From JAIPGX01 sp041650475 (GTDB lineage: Bacteria > Babelota > Babeliae > Babelales > UASB340), in NCBI GenBank assembly GCA_041650475.1, contig JBAZLD010000007.1, forward strand, positions 1 through 59,315: a DNA stretch of 59,315 nt, in the 5' to 3' direction. The notes below the pieces were generated by a model. That model was given only the letters and a program-made list of their open reading frames with translations, did not search any database and was not told the DNA's origin. The number at the start of each line of letters is the position of its first letter. Position 1 is the first letter of the stretch. The position numbers and the translations under genes were made by a program. This document shows positions 45,501 through 53,602 of this stretch, in pieces.

Positions 45501-47510
45501 GAAAAAGAGCTCGATACCATTTTTCATCTCATACTTAAAGATTTTTTAATTCGCCAAAATCTCGAACTTACACAAACCTACAACCCATTTGCTCAAAAGC
45601 TGTCACCATTACTAGAAATAACTAAAAAACGCGCAAGAGAAGGTAATGATCAAGAAGAAGCAAGAACGAAAGTACGACTTGAACAGGCACTTAGATCTAA
45701 CGATTATCGCACCTTACAAATCATCGGACAAAACTCAATTCTACCTACTCCAAAACTTTCTGGTAACCAAACCCCCTTAATTGTTGCTGTAAAAAGCAAT
45801 AACATGGACCTTGTTCAGATGATTATTAATCACACAAACAAATGGGACCTCGAATTAGAGCATATCGATTTTACCGGCAGAACAGCTTTAGACTGGGCGC
45901 TTGAGCGTGGAAACCCCAGAATTATTAACATGTTGTGCAAATGCTCAATTACTCCAAACATGCTTACCAGCAACCATGTTGCACAATTTTTTGCACGTCC
46001 TACGCCCAAATTGCATGATTCATTTCCATGGCTCTATCTAGAAATTATTCGCAAGGCCGCACAGACAAAAAATCCGGCACTTTTGAATGCCTTTAAATCA
46101 GCATTAGGCAACACTACCATAGACATAACGACCAATACGCAGCATCAATTGGTATTTCATCTTGCATGGCCTCAATTAAATACTATGGACATCGTATGCG
46201 ATCAGTACTATAACTCAGTGATCACTGACATGTTGCACGAAGAACTTTATCTAAAATCTGATTCAGTATTTTTCAACAATCAACTAAAAAAAGAATTCGC
46301 TCAAAAATTAATTGATCTAAAAATACTCAATACACTTTTTGCTATTAATCAAAATGAAATGTCAGCCCACTTCAAACTCCGCATTTGCGATCACTTGGCA
46401 CGCGCAGGCGGCAAAACTTCTGATATCGATCTGTCTTTGATCGTTAATGTTATGGAACAATTTTCATATACAGAAGATTGTATCACCTTTTACCAACTTT
46501 TAGTCCAGATCGCCCCAAATATAACGATATGTTGTGATTTTGAATCACTTGATAGATTGTCAGCATTACCTAAAGAAAAAATAACAATTTTCCCATTTAT
46601 CATTCCAAACTTGCACGAGATGATTAAATGTGTCACCAAAACCAGCGTAATCAAACAACTAGACCTTTTAAAAAAGTTTCAGCATTTATTGCCACCTCAA
46701 AAAACAATCTTTGCAATACTTTCAGAAGCACTTTACAATACTGCAAACTTAACTAATCCTACAGAACTACTGGAAAGAGAGCTCAACCAATTAACAATTG
46801 AAGATCGAGTTGCATTTGCATATTTTTCTATCTGCGGTCAAACATCTCTTTTTGGTGCAGCGACAAACGGGTTTTTACCCATTCTTCAAATTTTGGTTAA
46901 TGCTGTATTGCAGAAAAATCCAAATGCAATCATAAATCCCGTCATCCCAGATGGTGCAACCTCTTTGCATGCTGCAGCACAGAATGGGGATTTAGCTATT
47001 GTACAATTTTTAGTTGAAACCTTGCAACGACAAAACCCCGAAGCTGACATCAATCCTACTCGTGCCTCTGACCGAGTAACCCCACTATATATAGCAGCAC
47101 AGGATGGGCATTTAGACATTGTACAATTTTTAGTTGAAACCTTGCAACGAAAAAATTCAGCAGCAAATATCAATCCTGCCCTATCCAATGAAACAACCGC
47201 ACTACACATCGCTTCAGCAAATGGGCATTTGCCCGTCGTACAATTTTTAGTTGAAACCTTGCAACAACAAAACCCCGAAGCTGACATCAATCCTACTCGT
47301 GCTTCTGACCGAGTAACCCCACTATATATAGCAGCACAGGATGGGAAATTAGCCATTGTACAATTTTTAGTTGAAACCTTGCAACGAAAGGATCCAGCGG
47401 CTGATATTAATCCCAATTCTCGATGGGGAACACCATTGCATGCAGCAGAAAGAAATCATCATCATGATATTGTAAATTATTTAAAAGGAAAATTACATCA
47501 AGGCTCATAA
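42597..47510 (+). CDS. Giant exported PPP-family phosphatase with ankyrin repeats
   Basis: A 1637-residue protein. The ATG at 42597 has no ribosome site, while GGAG inside it lies six nt before an in-frame TTG at 42609, so the true start may be the TTG. The N-terminus is a signal peptide (about 12-30, ending CFADKF). The PPP metallophosphatase core is complete in its main motifs: GDIHG (152), GDYVDRG (191) and GNHE (223). HAGID and GHGHFHTDYG (410) follow as likely metal-binding histidines. Two ankyrin repeats lie near 1057-1125 and about six near 1412-1625; the middle has no recognised domain. The gene is visibly richer in G+C and uses different codons from its neighbours, suggesting transfer. 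PPP enzymes remove phosphate from Ser/Thr; a host-directed role is inferred. Confidence 0.9.
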   Translation: MEFNLNFFTNNFKKLFIFYFALFSIQLCFADKFVERADIPILQQVTQHFFSNCKEYNEKISHPIANKFQDLEDVQHCISYETFINTYNQYKEIIQNSPFMAADKWLDQQPPSPELFDESIPLKNAHGNYKNFIYPYVQKLILPPNSKPIICGDIHGSFHSLLRNLWRHVIMGNLNKNLVIINPNAYFVFLGDYVDRGRYSIEVIWLLMKLKIANPGKVILMRGNHEDLNMAAACTLEDEINVKFPGKRAYVYTKLRFFYESLPLVIYVGCGTNFMQWCHAGIDPSYNPTNLLTNTDPNITYECLLNKTHSPLQPSQYFSIETIEQMRTHFAKLGINIDNFFGVGYLWGDFGRKINSFDNSISSSTQLCFSGHGLNASIELTDAYLKDLNAKLARRCTELGINPVKVNAIGHGHFHTDYGLTMHNGTKDVNGDWIIDPNESENGYHWTSLVQTEDLLTEDGFAMHKYFPLFNLISAPEGLGKNDNAHGTIVNFNYDSFCEITTDLAWEEWKIKPYEFELPRFAMSGSYCQITKFINPSICQAILIDPLRFNFVQMPPKSSLPPQSLSEDIIDIAQATQDADETIEQLKLQKSINTQIASDQAGIICQDFNILSPYPYEPPSIAHLCLTQKLNSPSEITDSLIQRLLQHHEDCLKYRDYYPIIPTEQLEHLTQQCRIAFEQEYKHQQTHAVFYHATSNARGIIFHVIKKIHELGLLTDQQPFAFRLDGPSLNSLNAPNIQEFLDQINSIERGPDHCFHYKGESRYWFDHLPVFLDQLLSVNFALFANQNLYSDNSKYYWIAGAASKHIDARNILTEIFQKCDFNTIFIDKIIALYNKYILNNQTTRGVLFQIFVNKKIVDEVGYMALPGGKPMYQEIIPQAYDNTMHNLMPRNRHTTITPFLDRYVQDPQGLDHLCAQKEYIGINHNYQLSLNLLQARLWLPALLNYDNKDIIINSYYAQKVSDENNQQFEKELDTIFHLILKDFLIRQNLELTQTYNPFAQKLSPLLEITKKRAREGNDQEEARTKVRLEQALRSNDYRTLQIIGQNSILPTPKLSGNQTPLIVAVKSNNMDLVQMIINHTNKWDLELEHIDFTGRTALDWALERGNPRIINMLCKCSITPNMLTSNHVAQFFARPTPKLHDSFPWLYLEIIRKAAQTKNPALLNAFKSALGNTTIDITTNTQHQLVFHLAWPQLNTMDIVCDQYYNSVITDMLHEELYLKSDSVFFNNQLKKEFAQKLIDLKILNTLFAINQNEMSAHFKLRICDHLARAGGKTSDIDLSLIVNVMEQFSYTEDCITFYQLLVQIAPNITICCDFESLDRLSALPKEKITIFPFIIPNLHEMIKCVTKTSVIKQLDLLKKFQHLLPPQKTIFAILSEALYNTANLTNPTELLERELNQLTIEDRVAFAYFSICGQTSLFGAATNGFLPILQILVNAVLQKNPNAIINPVIPDGATSLHAAAQNGDLAIVQFLVETLQRQNPEADINPTRASDRVTPLYIAAQDGHLDIVQFLVETLQRKNSAANINPALSNETTALHIASANGHLPVVQFLVETLQQQNPEADINPTRASDRVTPLYIAAQDGKLAIVQFLVETLQRKDPAADINPNSRWGTPLHAAERNHHHDIVNYLKGKLHQGS
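46960..47460 (+). repeat. Near-identical ankyrin-encoding tandem repeats
   Basis: Copies of GTACAATTTTTAGTTGAAAC begin at 47001, 47121, 47238 and 47358, so the period is 117-120 nt (39-40 residues, longer than the usual 33). The units beginning near 47030 and 47268 are almost base-for-base identical over about 75 nt, which indicates recent duplication or gene conversion of a two-unit block. Confidence 0.9.
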
Positions 47511-47601
47511 AAATACATTTTATTCATTGCCTTTATGTTACAGAAAAGTTATTATGATTAACTAATTTTATAATAGTTATTTTTTAAGATTAGTTTAATT
47601 T

Positions 47602-48018
47602 TTAATCATCACTATCGCAAGTATCAGCAACAATCTGTTCTTTAATTTCAGGATGTGAATTAAATATTGCAATTAATATTTTTTCATAATTTTCTGCTCT
47701 CTCCTTCCAAGAAATGGCATCTACCCTAAAATCTTCAGCATCAAGTTCTGCTCTTTCAACAACAGGCATCATTTTATTAAATAAATCTTGGCGCAACTTA
47801 ATAAGCAACAAAACACTTTCTATGTTTTGTTTGTCTGCTTGTGAACACATTATTCTTAAAGATCTATTTTTTTCTTCTAAATCTTCAATTCTTTTTTCCA
47901 AAGATTCATTAAGTTCTTTAATTTCAGAGCTATTTTGCATTGCAACTATAAAATTAGAAAATAAAATTAGAAATATAAATGCAAATAAAAATAATACACG
48001 AAATTTAAATTTATTCAC
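47602..48018 (-). CDS. Small exported coiled-coil protein
   Basis: 138 residues starting at a GTG just after AGGGGGAG. Residues 1-26 form a signal peptide (MNKFKFRVLFLFAFIF..., ending IVAMQNS). The mature part starts with a leucine-zipper-like helix (IKELNESLEKRIEDLEEKN) and stays helical and charged to an acidic end (ADTCDSDD). No known domain is recognised. It faces the phosphatase-ankyrin gene tail to tail, with about 90 nt between them and no clear terminator. Confidence 0.75.
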   Translation of the reverse strand: MNKFKFRVLFLFAFIFLILFSNFIVAMQNSSEIKELNESLEKRIEDLEEKNRSLRIMCSQADKQNIESVLLLIKLRQDLFNKMMPVVERAELDAEDFRVDAISWKERAENYEKILIAIFNSHPEIKEQIVADTCDSDD

Positions 48019-48192
48019 AAGCTCCCCCTTTTCAAAAATTACTACCCTTTAAGATTTAACCTATTTAATTAAAATGTTACAAAAAACACATTATTTATAG
48101 CTATATTTTTATAACTTTAATTTTACAAAATTAACTTTTTTAAATAAATTACTTCTTTAACTGGAATCTAATAAAAATAAAAGGCAAAAAAA

Positions 48193-50328
48193 ATGCAACT
48201 AAATTACAAAAAAATTACTTTATTAATATTTTTTATTTTTTTACTTCAATTAAAATTATTTTCAGGCGGAGTTAGTTTTAGTCTAAATTTAGATTTTGCA
48301 AATAAGAGTCAAGAAGACGTTCAAGACTGTAATGAAAATTTTTTGCAAAAAGACACCTGCTATTCAAAAATTGCAAAATTATATTTGCCATCTATTACAG
48401 AGCCGGCAAAAGAAAATAGGCAAATAGAAAACAAAACAGAATCTCCAAAATCTCAAGATAAAAATAACAATCAAGAAGAAATTTTGACAGAAAAAGAAAA
48501 AATAGAACTTACTTTCAGAATTTTATCTTCAAAAAATAACAAAAAAAAGAATTTAATCACAAACGATCAATTTTATAAAGATCTAGAAATATTTTGTGGA
48601 AATTCTTTGCAAAACCCAGAAAATAATTTGTTATCAAAAATAGATCACACAAATACGTATGTCGGCAAAATTTATTTAGCAAATATGCTTTATCAACCAG
48701 AAACAAATATGGATACTCTTGAAAAAAAACAATTAATTTTAAAAGAGTTAATTAATAATCAAGAGCTTTTTGCAGCTTTAGATGCAAAATTTGAAATAAT
48801 AAAAAAATCAGAAATAGAAATATTGTGGCTCTGGAAAACATTATCCAAAGAGGCAACGGAAAGATTTAATCAATTGTATTTTTCTGGAAAAATTTTAAGT
48901 AAATTAAATGAGAACAGTCATGCCCTTAATTATTTAACAATTAGCCAAACAATTGCAGCCCCTTTAATAAATGTTGCAATTCAAGAAACTTTTCATTTTG
49001 TTTTTTCATCTATTTTTAGCTATGTAGAAAATGGCAAATTTGATTTAAATTGGATAATTAAAGATATGTTACATGATTACCACCCAACTTTATGGATGCA
49101 AGACTTAAAAAAGAAATATCCTAAATTTGAAAATAAATACGTAGAATATTTTTTTTACTTATTTTGGGCCCAAAATCATTACTTTTTTTTAAAATCAATA
49201 TACGATTCCGTGATAAGCACCGTATATAATTTAAAAAGCATAAAAAATATTCAAGAAAAAATGATAAGAATTGCAAGTTATATTAATACAGCAAAAGAAA
49301 TCGAAAAATTATTATCACAAAATCAAGTAATTAAGGCTAATTTGCAAGAATTGCAAAATATTCAAGATTTAAACAATATAAAAGAAAAAAATCATAAAAA
49401 TCTTATTAAAAATCTTGAAACAAAAACTTTTAAAAATAAAGCTTCTGTTTTTTCAAATTATGGTAGAGTTCTCACTACTTTTAAAACAACACAAAAATCA
49501 AAAAATATTTTAATAGATGCTATAGAAACAATAGGACAAATAGATTCTTATATGTCTATAACAAAATTATATAAAAAACATGAAAATCATAATGCTCAAT
49601 ACTGTTTTGTGAAATATTTAAAACAAGATAAACCATATATAAATATTATAGATGGCTGGTCACCATTTTTAAATAGACTTACTGCCGTTTGTAATAATAT
49701 AGAACTGGGCAAACCTGGTGAAAATAAAAATATTATTATTACAGGTCCAAATGCAGGTGGCAAATCAACAATATTAAAAAGTGTTGCTTTGACAATATTA
49801 CTAGGTCAAACAATTGGTATTGCACCAGCTAAAGAAATAGAATTTACACCATTTAGTTATATAAATACTTATTTAAATATTTCAGATACAGCCGGCAAAG
49901 AATCTTTATTTCAAGCTGAAATGCGCAGAGCTTTAAATTTAATAAATATTGTTAAAAATTTAAAAGAAAAAGAATTTTGTTTTACAATTATGGACGAAAT
50001 TTTTACAGGTACAAATCCTATAGAAGGTATTTGTGGAGCATATGGAATTGTCAAAAAGCTCTCATTTTACGATAAAAACATGTTTTTGCTTGCGACACAT
50101 TACAAAAAGTTAACCGATCTAGAAAATGATACAAATGGTAATTGCAAAAATTACAAAATAACCGCTATAAAAAAAGATTTTGGATACTCATATCCATTCA
50201 AATTGATTCCAGGCTCAAGTAATCAAACAATTGCACTTGATTTATTAAAGGCTGAAGGATTTGATGAAGATATCTTGTCCCAAGCTTATAAAATAATGAA
50301 TGAAATTTCTGGTAATCATATAAAATAA
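48193..50328 (+). CDS. MutS-like ATPase with N-terminal export or anchor signal
   Basis: A 711-residue protein. Residues 8-26 are a signal or anchor (LLIFFIFLLQLKLFSGG), and about 100 charged residues follow. A MutS core-like stretch appears (DHTNTYVGKIYLANMLYQP, then LEKKQLILKELINNQEL, about 152-190). The C-terminal MutS ATPase is clear: Walker A GPNAGGKST (518), ESLFQAEMRRALNLI, Walker B FTIMDEIFTGTNP (597), and ATHYKKLT. There is no mismatch-recognition domain. A hydrophobic part near 255-275 may span the membrane. It is thus not a canonical MutS, and its substrate is unknown. The two MATE genes follow, the first after 16 nt. Confidence 0.88.
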   Translation: MQLNYKKITLLIFFIFLLQLKLFSGGVSFSLNLDFANKSQEDVQDCNENFLQKDTCYSKIAKLYLPSITEPAKENRQIENKTESPKSQDKNNNQEEILTEKEKIELTFRILSSKNNKKKNLITNDQFYKDLEIFCGNSLQNPENNLLSKIDHTNTYVGKIYLANMLYQPETNMDTLEKKQLILKELINNQELFAALDAKFEIIKKSEIEILWLWKTLSKEATERFNQLYFSGKILSKLNENSHALNYLTISQTIAAPLINVAIQETFHFVFSSIFSYVENGKFDLNWIIKDMLHDYHPTLWMQDLKKKYPKFENKYVEYFFYLFWAQNHYFFLKSIYDSVISTVYNLKSIKNIQEKMIRIASYINTAKEIEKLLSQNQVIKANLQELQNIQDLNNIKEKNHKNLIKNLETKTFKNKASVFSNYGRVLTTFKTTQKSKNILIDAIETIGQIDSYMSITKLYKKHENHNAQYCFVKYLKQDKPYINIIDGWSPFLNRLTAVCNNIELGKPGENKNIIITGPNAGGKSTILKSVALTILLGQTIGIAPAKEIEFTPFSYINTYLNISDTAGKESLFQAEMRRALNLINIVKNLKEKEFCFTIMDEIFTGTNPIEGICGAYGIVKKLSFYDKNMFLLATHYKKLTDLENDTNGNCKNYKITAIKKDFGYSYPFKLIPGSSNQTIALDLLKAEGFDEDILSQAYKIMNEISGNHIK

Positions 50329-50344
50329 AAGTTAATCTAAATAT

Positions 50345-51679
50345 ATGATTAACGAATTAAAAACTAGAAATATTTTAAAACTAACCTGGCCAACAATTGT
50401 TTCTCAGGCAACAGTTACTGCTGTTGGGCTTGTTGATCTGTTTTTTATAGGTCAAATAAGTGTAGCTGCAATTGCCGCTGTTTCAATAGCAAATTCTTTT
50501 ATTACAACTTTATACTATTCTTTGGAAGGTATAAAAACAGGAACAGCTGTTTTGACTGCTAACTATTCTGGAGCAGGAGAAAAAAATAATATATCAAAAA
50601 CATTAAAACTTGGTTTAATCTTTGCAATAATTATAGGTCTTTTTTTGGCTATATTTTCGCCATTAATATCAAAAAGTATTTCAATAATTTTTGCATGTAG
50701 CGATATTTCACAAGATTATATAGAACAATTTTTAGCAATAATATTAGCTGGTGCGCCCTTTACTTTAACAGTATTTGTAATTTCAGGTTTTTTTATGGGG
50801 CTAAAAAACACATTTATCCCTTTTGTAATAACATTTATAATTTTTTTAACAAATGCAGGCTTAGATTATTTACTAATAAGTGGTAAATGTGGTCTACCCC
50901 AAATGGGTGTTTGTGGTGTTGCTACAGGATCATTGATCGCCTATATAATTGGATCAATATTAGCAATCACCTTTTTATTAAAACACAAATTAACAAAAGA
51001 TTTTATTAAAATTAAAGTAAAAATTAAAAAATTAATAAAAGAATATCTTAGACTTTTTATAGAAATAGGTATTTACACAGGACTGTTAACTCTTGCTGTT
51101 TTAGTATTTATTTTTATGATAAAAAAATTGGGAGCAAGGGCAATAGCAGTTTACGAAATAACGCATCAAGTTTTCTTGGTCTCATTTTTACCTCCATACG
51201 GTTTTCAGGTAGCAGCGGCCGTTATAATTGGAAAATTTTTAGGAGCAAAACAAAAAGATTTAATCTTACCTGCAACAAAAAAAATAATGCTTTTGTGTTT
51301 TATAATAGTTTTTGTTATAACTTTACTTACGTATATATTTGCAAATAATATTGCAGTTTTTTTTAATTCTACAGATCCATACGTAGCAAGCTTGACCACT
51401 ATAACAATCAGGCTTGTTTGTATAGAACAAATGTTTAGTCCAATATCCTATGTTTGTAGAGGTGCATTGACAGGTTTAAAGGATACAAGGTTTATTGCTA
51501 TAGCAGGTTTTGCTACGGCATATTTGTTTTTTTTACCTCTTGCATATATTTTAAGCATTTGCATGAATTATGGGGTAATTGGGGGGTGGCTTGCATTTAT
51601 AATTTGGGCCATGCTTGACAGCATTGTATTTTTTTGGAGATTATTTATATCAAAAAAATGGCTAAAATATAATATATGA
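50345..51679 (+). CDS. MATE-family efflux transporter, copy 1
   Basis: A 444-residue membrane protein with twelve hydrophobic segments. It starts with LKLTWPTIVSQATVTAVGLVDLFFIGQIS, the MATE N-terminal helix pair. Later come the family hallmarks GTAVLTANYSGAGEKNN and, in the second half, QVAAAVIIGKFLGAKQ. MATE proteins expel drugs or metabolites in exchange for protons or sodium. It is about half-identical by eye to copy 2 downstream, so the pair arose by tandem duplication. Its ribosome site is weak, which suggests coupling with the MutS-like gene 16 nt upstream. Confidence 0.93.
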   Translation: MINELKTRNILKLTWPTIVSQATVTAVGLVDLFFIGQISVAAIAAVSIANSFITTLYYSLEGIKTGTAVLTANYSGAGEKNNISKTLKLGLIFAIIIGLFLAIFSPLISKSISIIFACSDISQDYIEQFLAIILAGAPFTLTVFVISGFFMGLKNTFIPFVITFIIFLTNAGLDYLLISGKCGLPQMGVCGVATGSLIAYIIGSILAITFLLKHKLTKDFIKIKVKIKKLIKEYLRLFIEIGIYTGLLTLAVLVFIFMIKKLGARAIAVYEITHQVFLVSFLPPYGFQVAAAVIIGKFLGAKQKDLILPATKKIMLLCFIIVFVITLLTYIFANNIAVFFNSTDPYVASLTTITIRLVCIEQMFSPISYVCRGALTGLKDTRFIAIAGFATAYLFFLPLAYILSICMNYGVIGGWLAFIIWAMLDSIVFFWRLFISKKWLKYNI

Positions 51680-51728
51680 TACTACGCATTATATACATTC
51701 TATATGGAGTTAATCGATAAAAACAAAC

Positions 51729-53060
51729 ATGGGTAGTGAACATAACGGCACTATAAAGAATATCTTAAGATTAGTGTGGCCAGCGTTTCTTACACAAGTC
51801 TTGATATCTGGTTGTGGCATGATAGATCTTGTGTTTGCCGGTAAAATAAGTACACAGGCTATTGCTGCAATTTCTGTTTCTAACGCTTTTATAACCCCAT
51901 TGTTTTATTTTTTAGAAGGAATTAGGACCGGAACAGCGGTCTTAACTGCCAATTATTTTGGGGCACAAGAAAAAAATAATATTGCAAAAACTTTAAGACT
52001 TAGCTTATTTTTTGCAATATTTATTGGTTTAATTTTAGTAACATTATCACCATTTATATCAAAATATATTTATATTATTTTTGCTAGTTCTGATATTCCC
52101 GAAGAATTAATTGAACAATTTTCATTAATTACACTAATATCAATCCCATTTACCCTGGTAGTTTACGCTATAATTGGTTTTTTTAGAGGATTACAAAATA
52201 CTTTTATACCATTAGTCATCACTGCTATTATTTGCTCTATAAATGCGCTTTTTGATTATTTACTTGTAAATGGTGATTTTGGCATACCCAAACTAGGCCT
52301 CTTGGGAATAGGCTTAGCCACACTGATAGCATATAGCACTGGAGCATTTGTATCCTTAATTTTTTTATTAAAAAATAAGCTTTCAAAAGAGTATGTATTC
52401 ATGAAAGTTAAAATACGAAGGCTTGCAAAAGAATATTTAAGAATAATCTCTGAAATTGGCTTTTATACAGGCATGCAAACAATAGCAATTACATTTTTTA
52501 TATTCATAATAAAAAATTTAGGGGCTAAAACTATAGCAGCCTATGAAATAACTCAACAAATTTATTTATTATCGTTTTTGCCGGTATATGGTTTTCAACC
52601 AGCAACATCAATTTTAATTGCAAAATATTTAGGGAGTGAGCAAAAAAAATTAATTATACCTACAACTAAAAAAATTATTTTTCTATGCTTACTTTCTGTA
52701 ACGGTTTTGAACCTACTGTTTACACCTATAGTTTTAAATTTTTTCAGTGATTCCGATCCATACATGCTAAATTTGATAAGAATAACAACTAAAATTGCCT
52801 TGATAGAACAATTTTTCAGCATCATAGGTCTTCTTACAAAAGAAGCTTTAACAGGACTTAAAGATACAAAATTTATAGATATTACAACAATCTTAACTGG
52901 ATATGTTTTCTTTATGCCGCTGGTTTACTTTGTCAGCGTAAAACTTGATTTTGGATTAATGGGAAGATATTCGACCTTTGCTTTTTGGGCAGCACTTGAT
53001 AGTATAATTTTTTCATGGAGATTATTTATAGAGAAAAAATGGTTAAAATATCACGTATAA
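51729..53060 (+). CDS. MATE-family efflux transporter, copy 2
   Basis: A 443-residue paralogue of the preceding gene with the same topology: ILRLVWPAFLTQVLISGCGMIDLVFAGKIS at the start, GTAVLTANYFGAQEKNN in the first half, and PATSILIAKYLGSEQKK in the second. The C-termini of both end in ...RLFIxKKWLKY, which shows full-length homology. The 3' end overlaps the convergent idi gene by 10 nt. The last bases lie beside a G+C-rich element within idi. The substrate cannot be inferred. Confidence 0.93.
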   Translation: MGSEHNGTIKNILRLVWPAFLTQVLISGCGMIDLVFAGKISTQAIAAISVSNAFITPLFYFLEGIRTGTAVLTANYFGAQEKNNIAKTLRLSLFFAIFIGLILVTLSPFISKYIYIIFASSDIPEELIEQFSLITLISIPFTLVVYAIIGFFRGLQNTFIPLVITAIICSINALFDYLLVNGDFGIPKLGLLGIGLATLIAYSTGAFVSLIFLLKNKLSKEYVFMKVKIRRLAKEYLRIISEIGFYTGMQTIAITFFIFIIKNLGAKTIAAYEITQQIYLLSFLPVYGFQPATSILIAKYLGSEQKKLIIPTTKKIIFLCLLSVTVLNLLFTPIVLNFFSDSDPYMLNLIRITTKIALIEQFFSIIGLLTKEALTGLKDTKFIDITTILTGYVFFMPLVYFVSVKLDFGLMGRYSTFAFWAALDSIIFSWRLFIEKKWLKYHV

Positions 53061-53602
53061 TTCAAAAATCCGTTCGAATGGTTCAACCCAGGCTTCGCCC
53101 AGGTGGCTACGCCGGGCAGGCAACTTTTTAACCAAAAAGAATATTTTGAACTATTTTCTTTTATGTCTTTATCAAGCTCTTGCAAACTAATCCATTTATA
53201 ATTTTCAGCTTCTTCAGGATTTAATATTGGTTTACCGTCAAACTTACCAATAAATACATGGTCATATTCATGTTCAATCAAATTATTATCTAAATTTGCT
53301 TTATAACAAAAAGTAAAAATTTCTTTTAAATTTGTATCAAATCCCATTTCTTCTTTTAATCTTCTGTGTGCAGCCATGAAAATATCTTCATCCGGCCTTG
53401 GATGACTGCAACACGTATTTGACCATAAACCACCTGAGTGGTATTTTGTTTTTGCTCTTTTTTGTAACAAAAGCATATGTTGAGAATTAAAAATAAAAAC
53501 AGAAAAAGCTCTGTGTAACAAGCCAAGTTCATGAGCCCTTATTTTTTCTTCTTTTTCAACAGGATTATCTTTTTCATCAACTAAAATAACAAATTCTTTC
53601 AT
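53051..53602 (-). CDS. idi: Type I isopentenyl-diphosphate isomerase
   Basis: A 183-residue Nudix-fold enzyme that interconverts IPP and DMAPP. Characteristic residues are HRAFSVFIFN, WSNTCCSHPRPDED (with the catalytic cysteine), AAHRRLKEEMGFDT and EHEYDHVFIGKFDG (with the catalytic glutamate). It completes the mevalonate route, although it lies 11 kb from the main cluster. The last 20 or so residues (PGVATWAKPGLNHSNG...) are encoded by a G+C-rich element and do not resemble the family C-terminus. The conserved core ends before this point, so activity is probably retained. The start overlaps the pseudouridine synthase by 4 nt. Confidence 0.93.
   Translation of the reverse strand: MKEFVILVDEKDNPVEKEEKIRAHELGLLHRAFSVFIFNSQHMLLLQKRAKTKYHSGGLWSNTCCSHPRPDEDIFMAAHRRLKEEMGFDTNLKEIFTFCYKANLDNNLIEHEYDHVFIGKFDGKPILNPEEAENYKWISLQELDKDIKENSSKYSFWLKSCLPGVATWAKPGLNHSNGFLNYT
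53070..53120. mobile_element. G+C-rich element forming the 3' end of idi
   Basis: By hand count 34 of 51 bases are G or C, in a background that is mostly A and T. It has short direct (CCCAGG) and inverted (GCCC/GGGC) parts. It begins CCGTTCGAATGGTTCAACCC, similar to the start of the element in mvaK2 (CCGTTCAAATTGATTCGAAC). I take it to be a related element or a fragment of one. Confidence 0.45.

Noticed and set aside
46886..47416. A 176-codon open frame on the minus strand opposite the ankyrin repeats
   Set aside because: It mirrors the repeat structure of the plus-strand gene, has no ribosome site and no recognisable protein feature; it is open only because the repeats lack stops in that frame.
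48193..50328. Canonical mismatch-repair MutS or MutS2
   Set aside because: There is no mismatch-recognition domain and no Smr domain, and the N-terminus is hydrophobic; only the core-like stretch and ATPase are shared.
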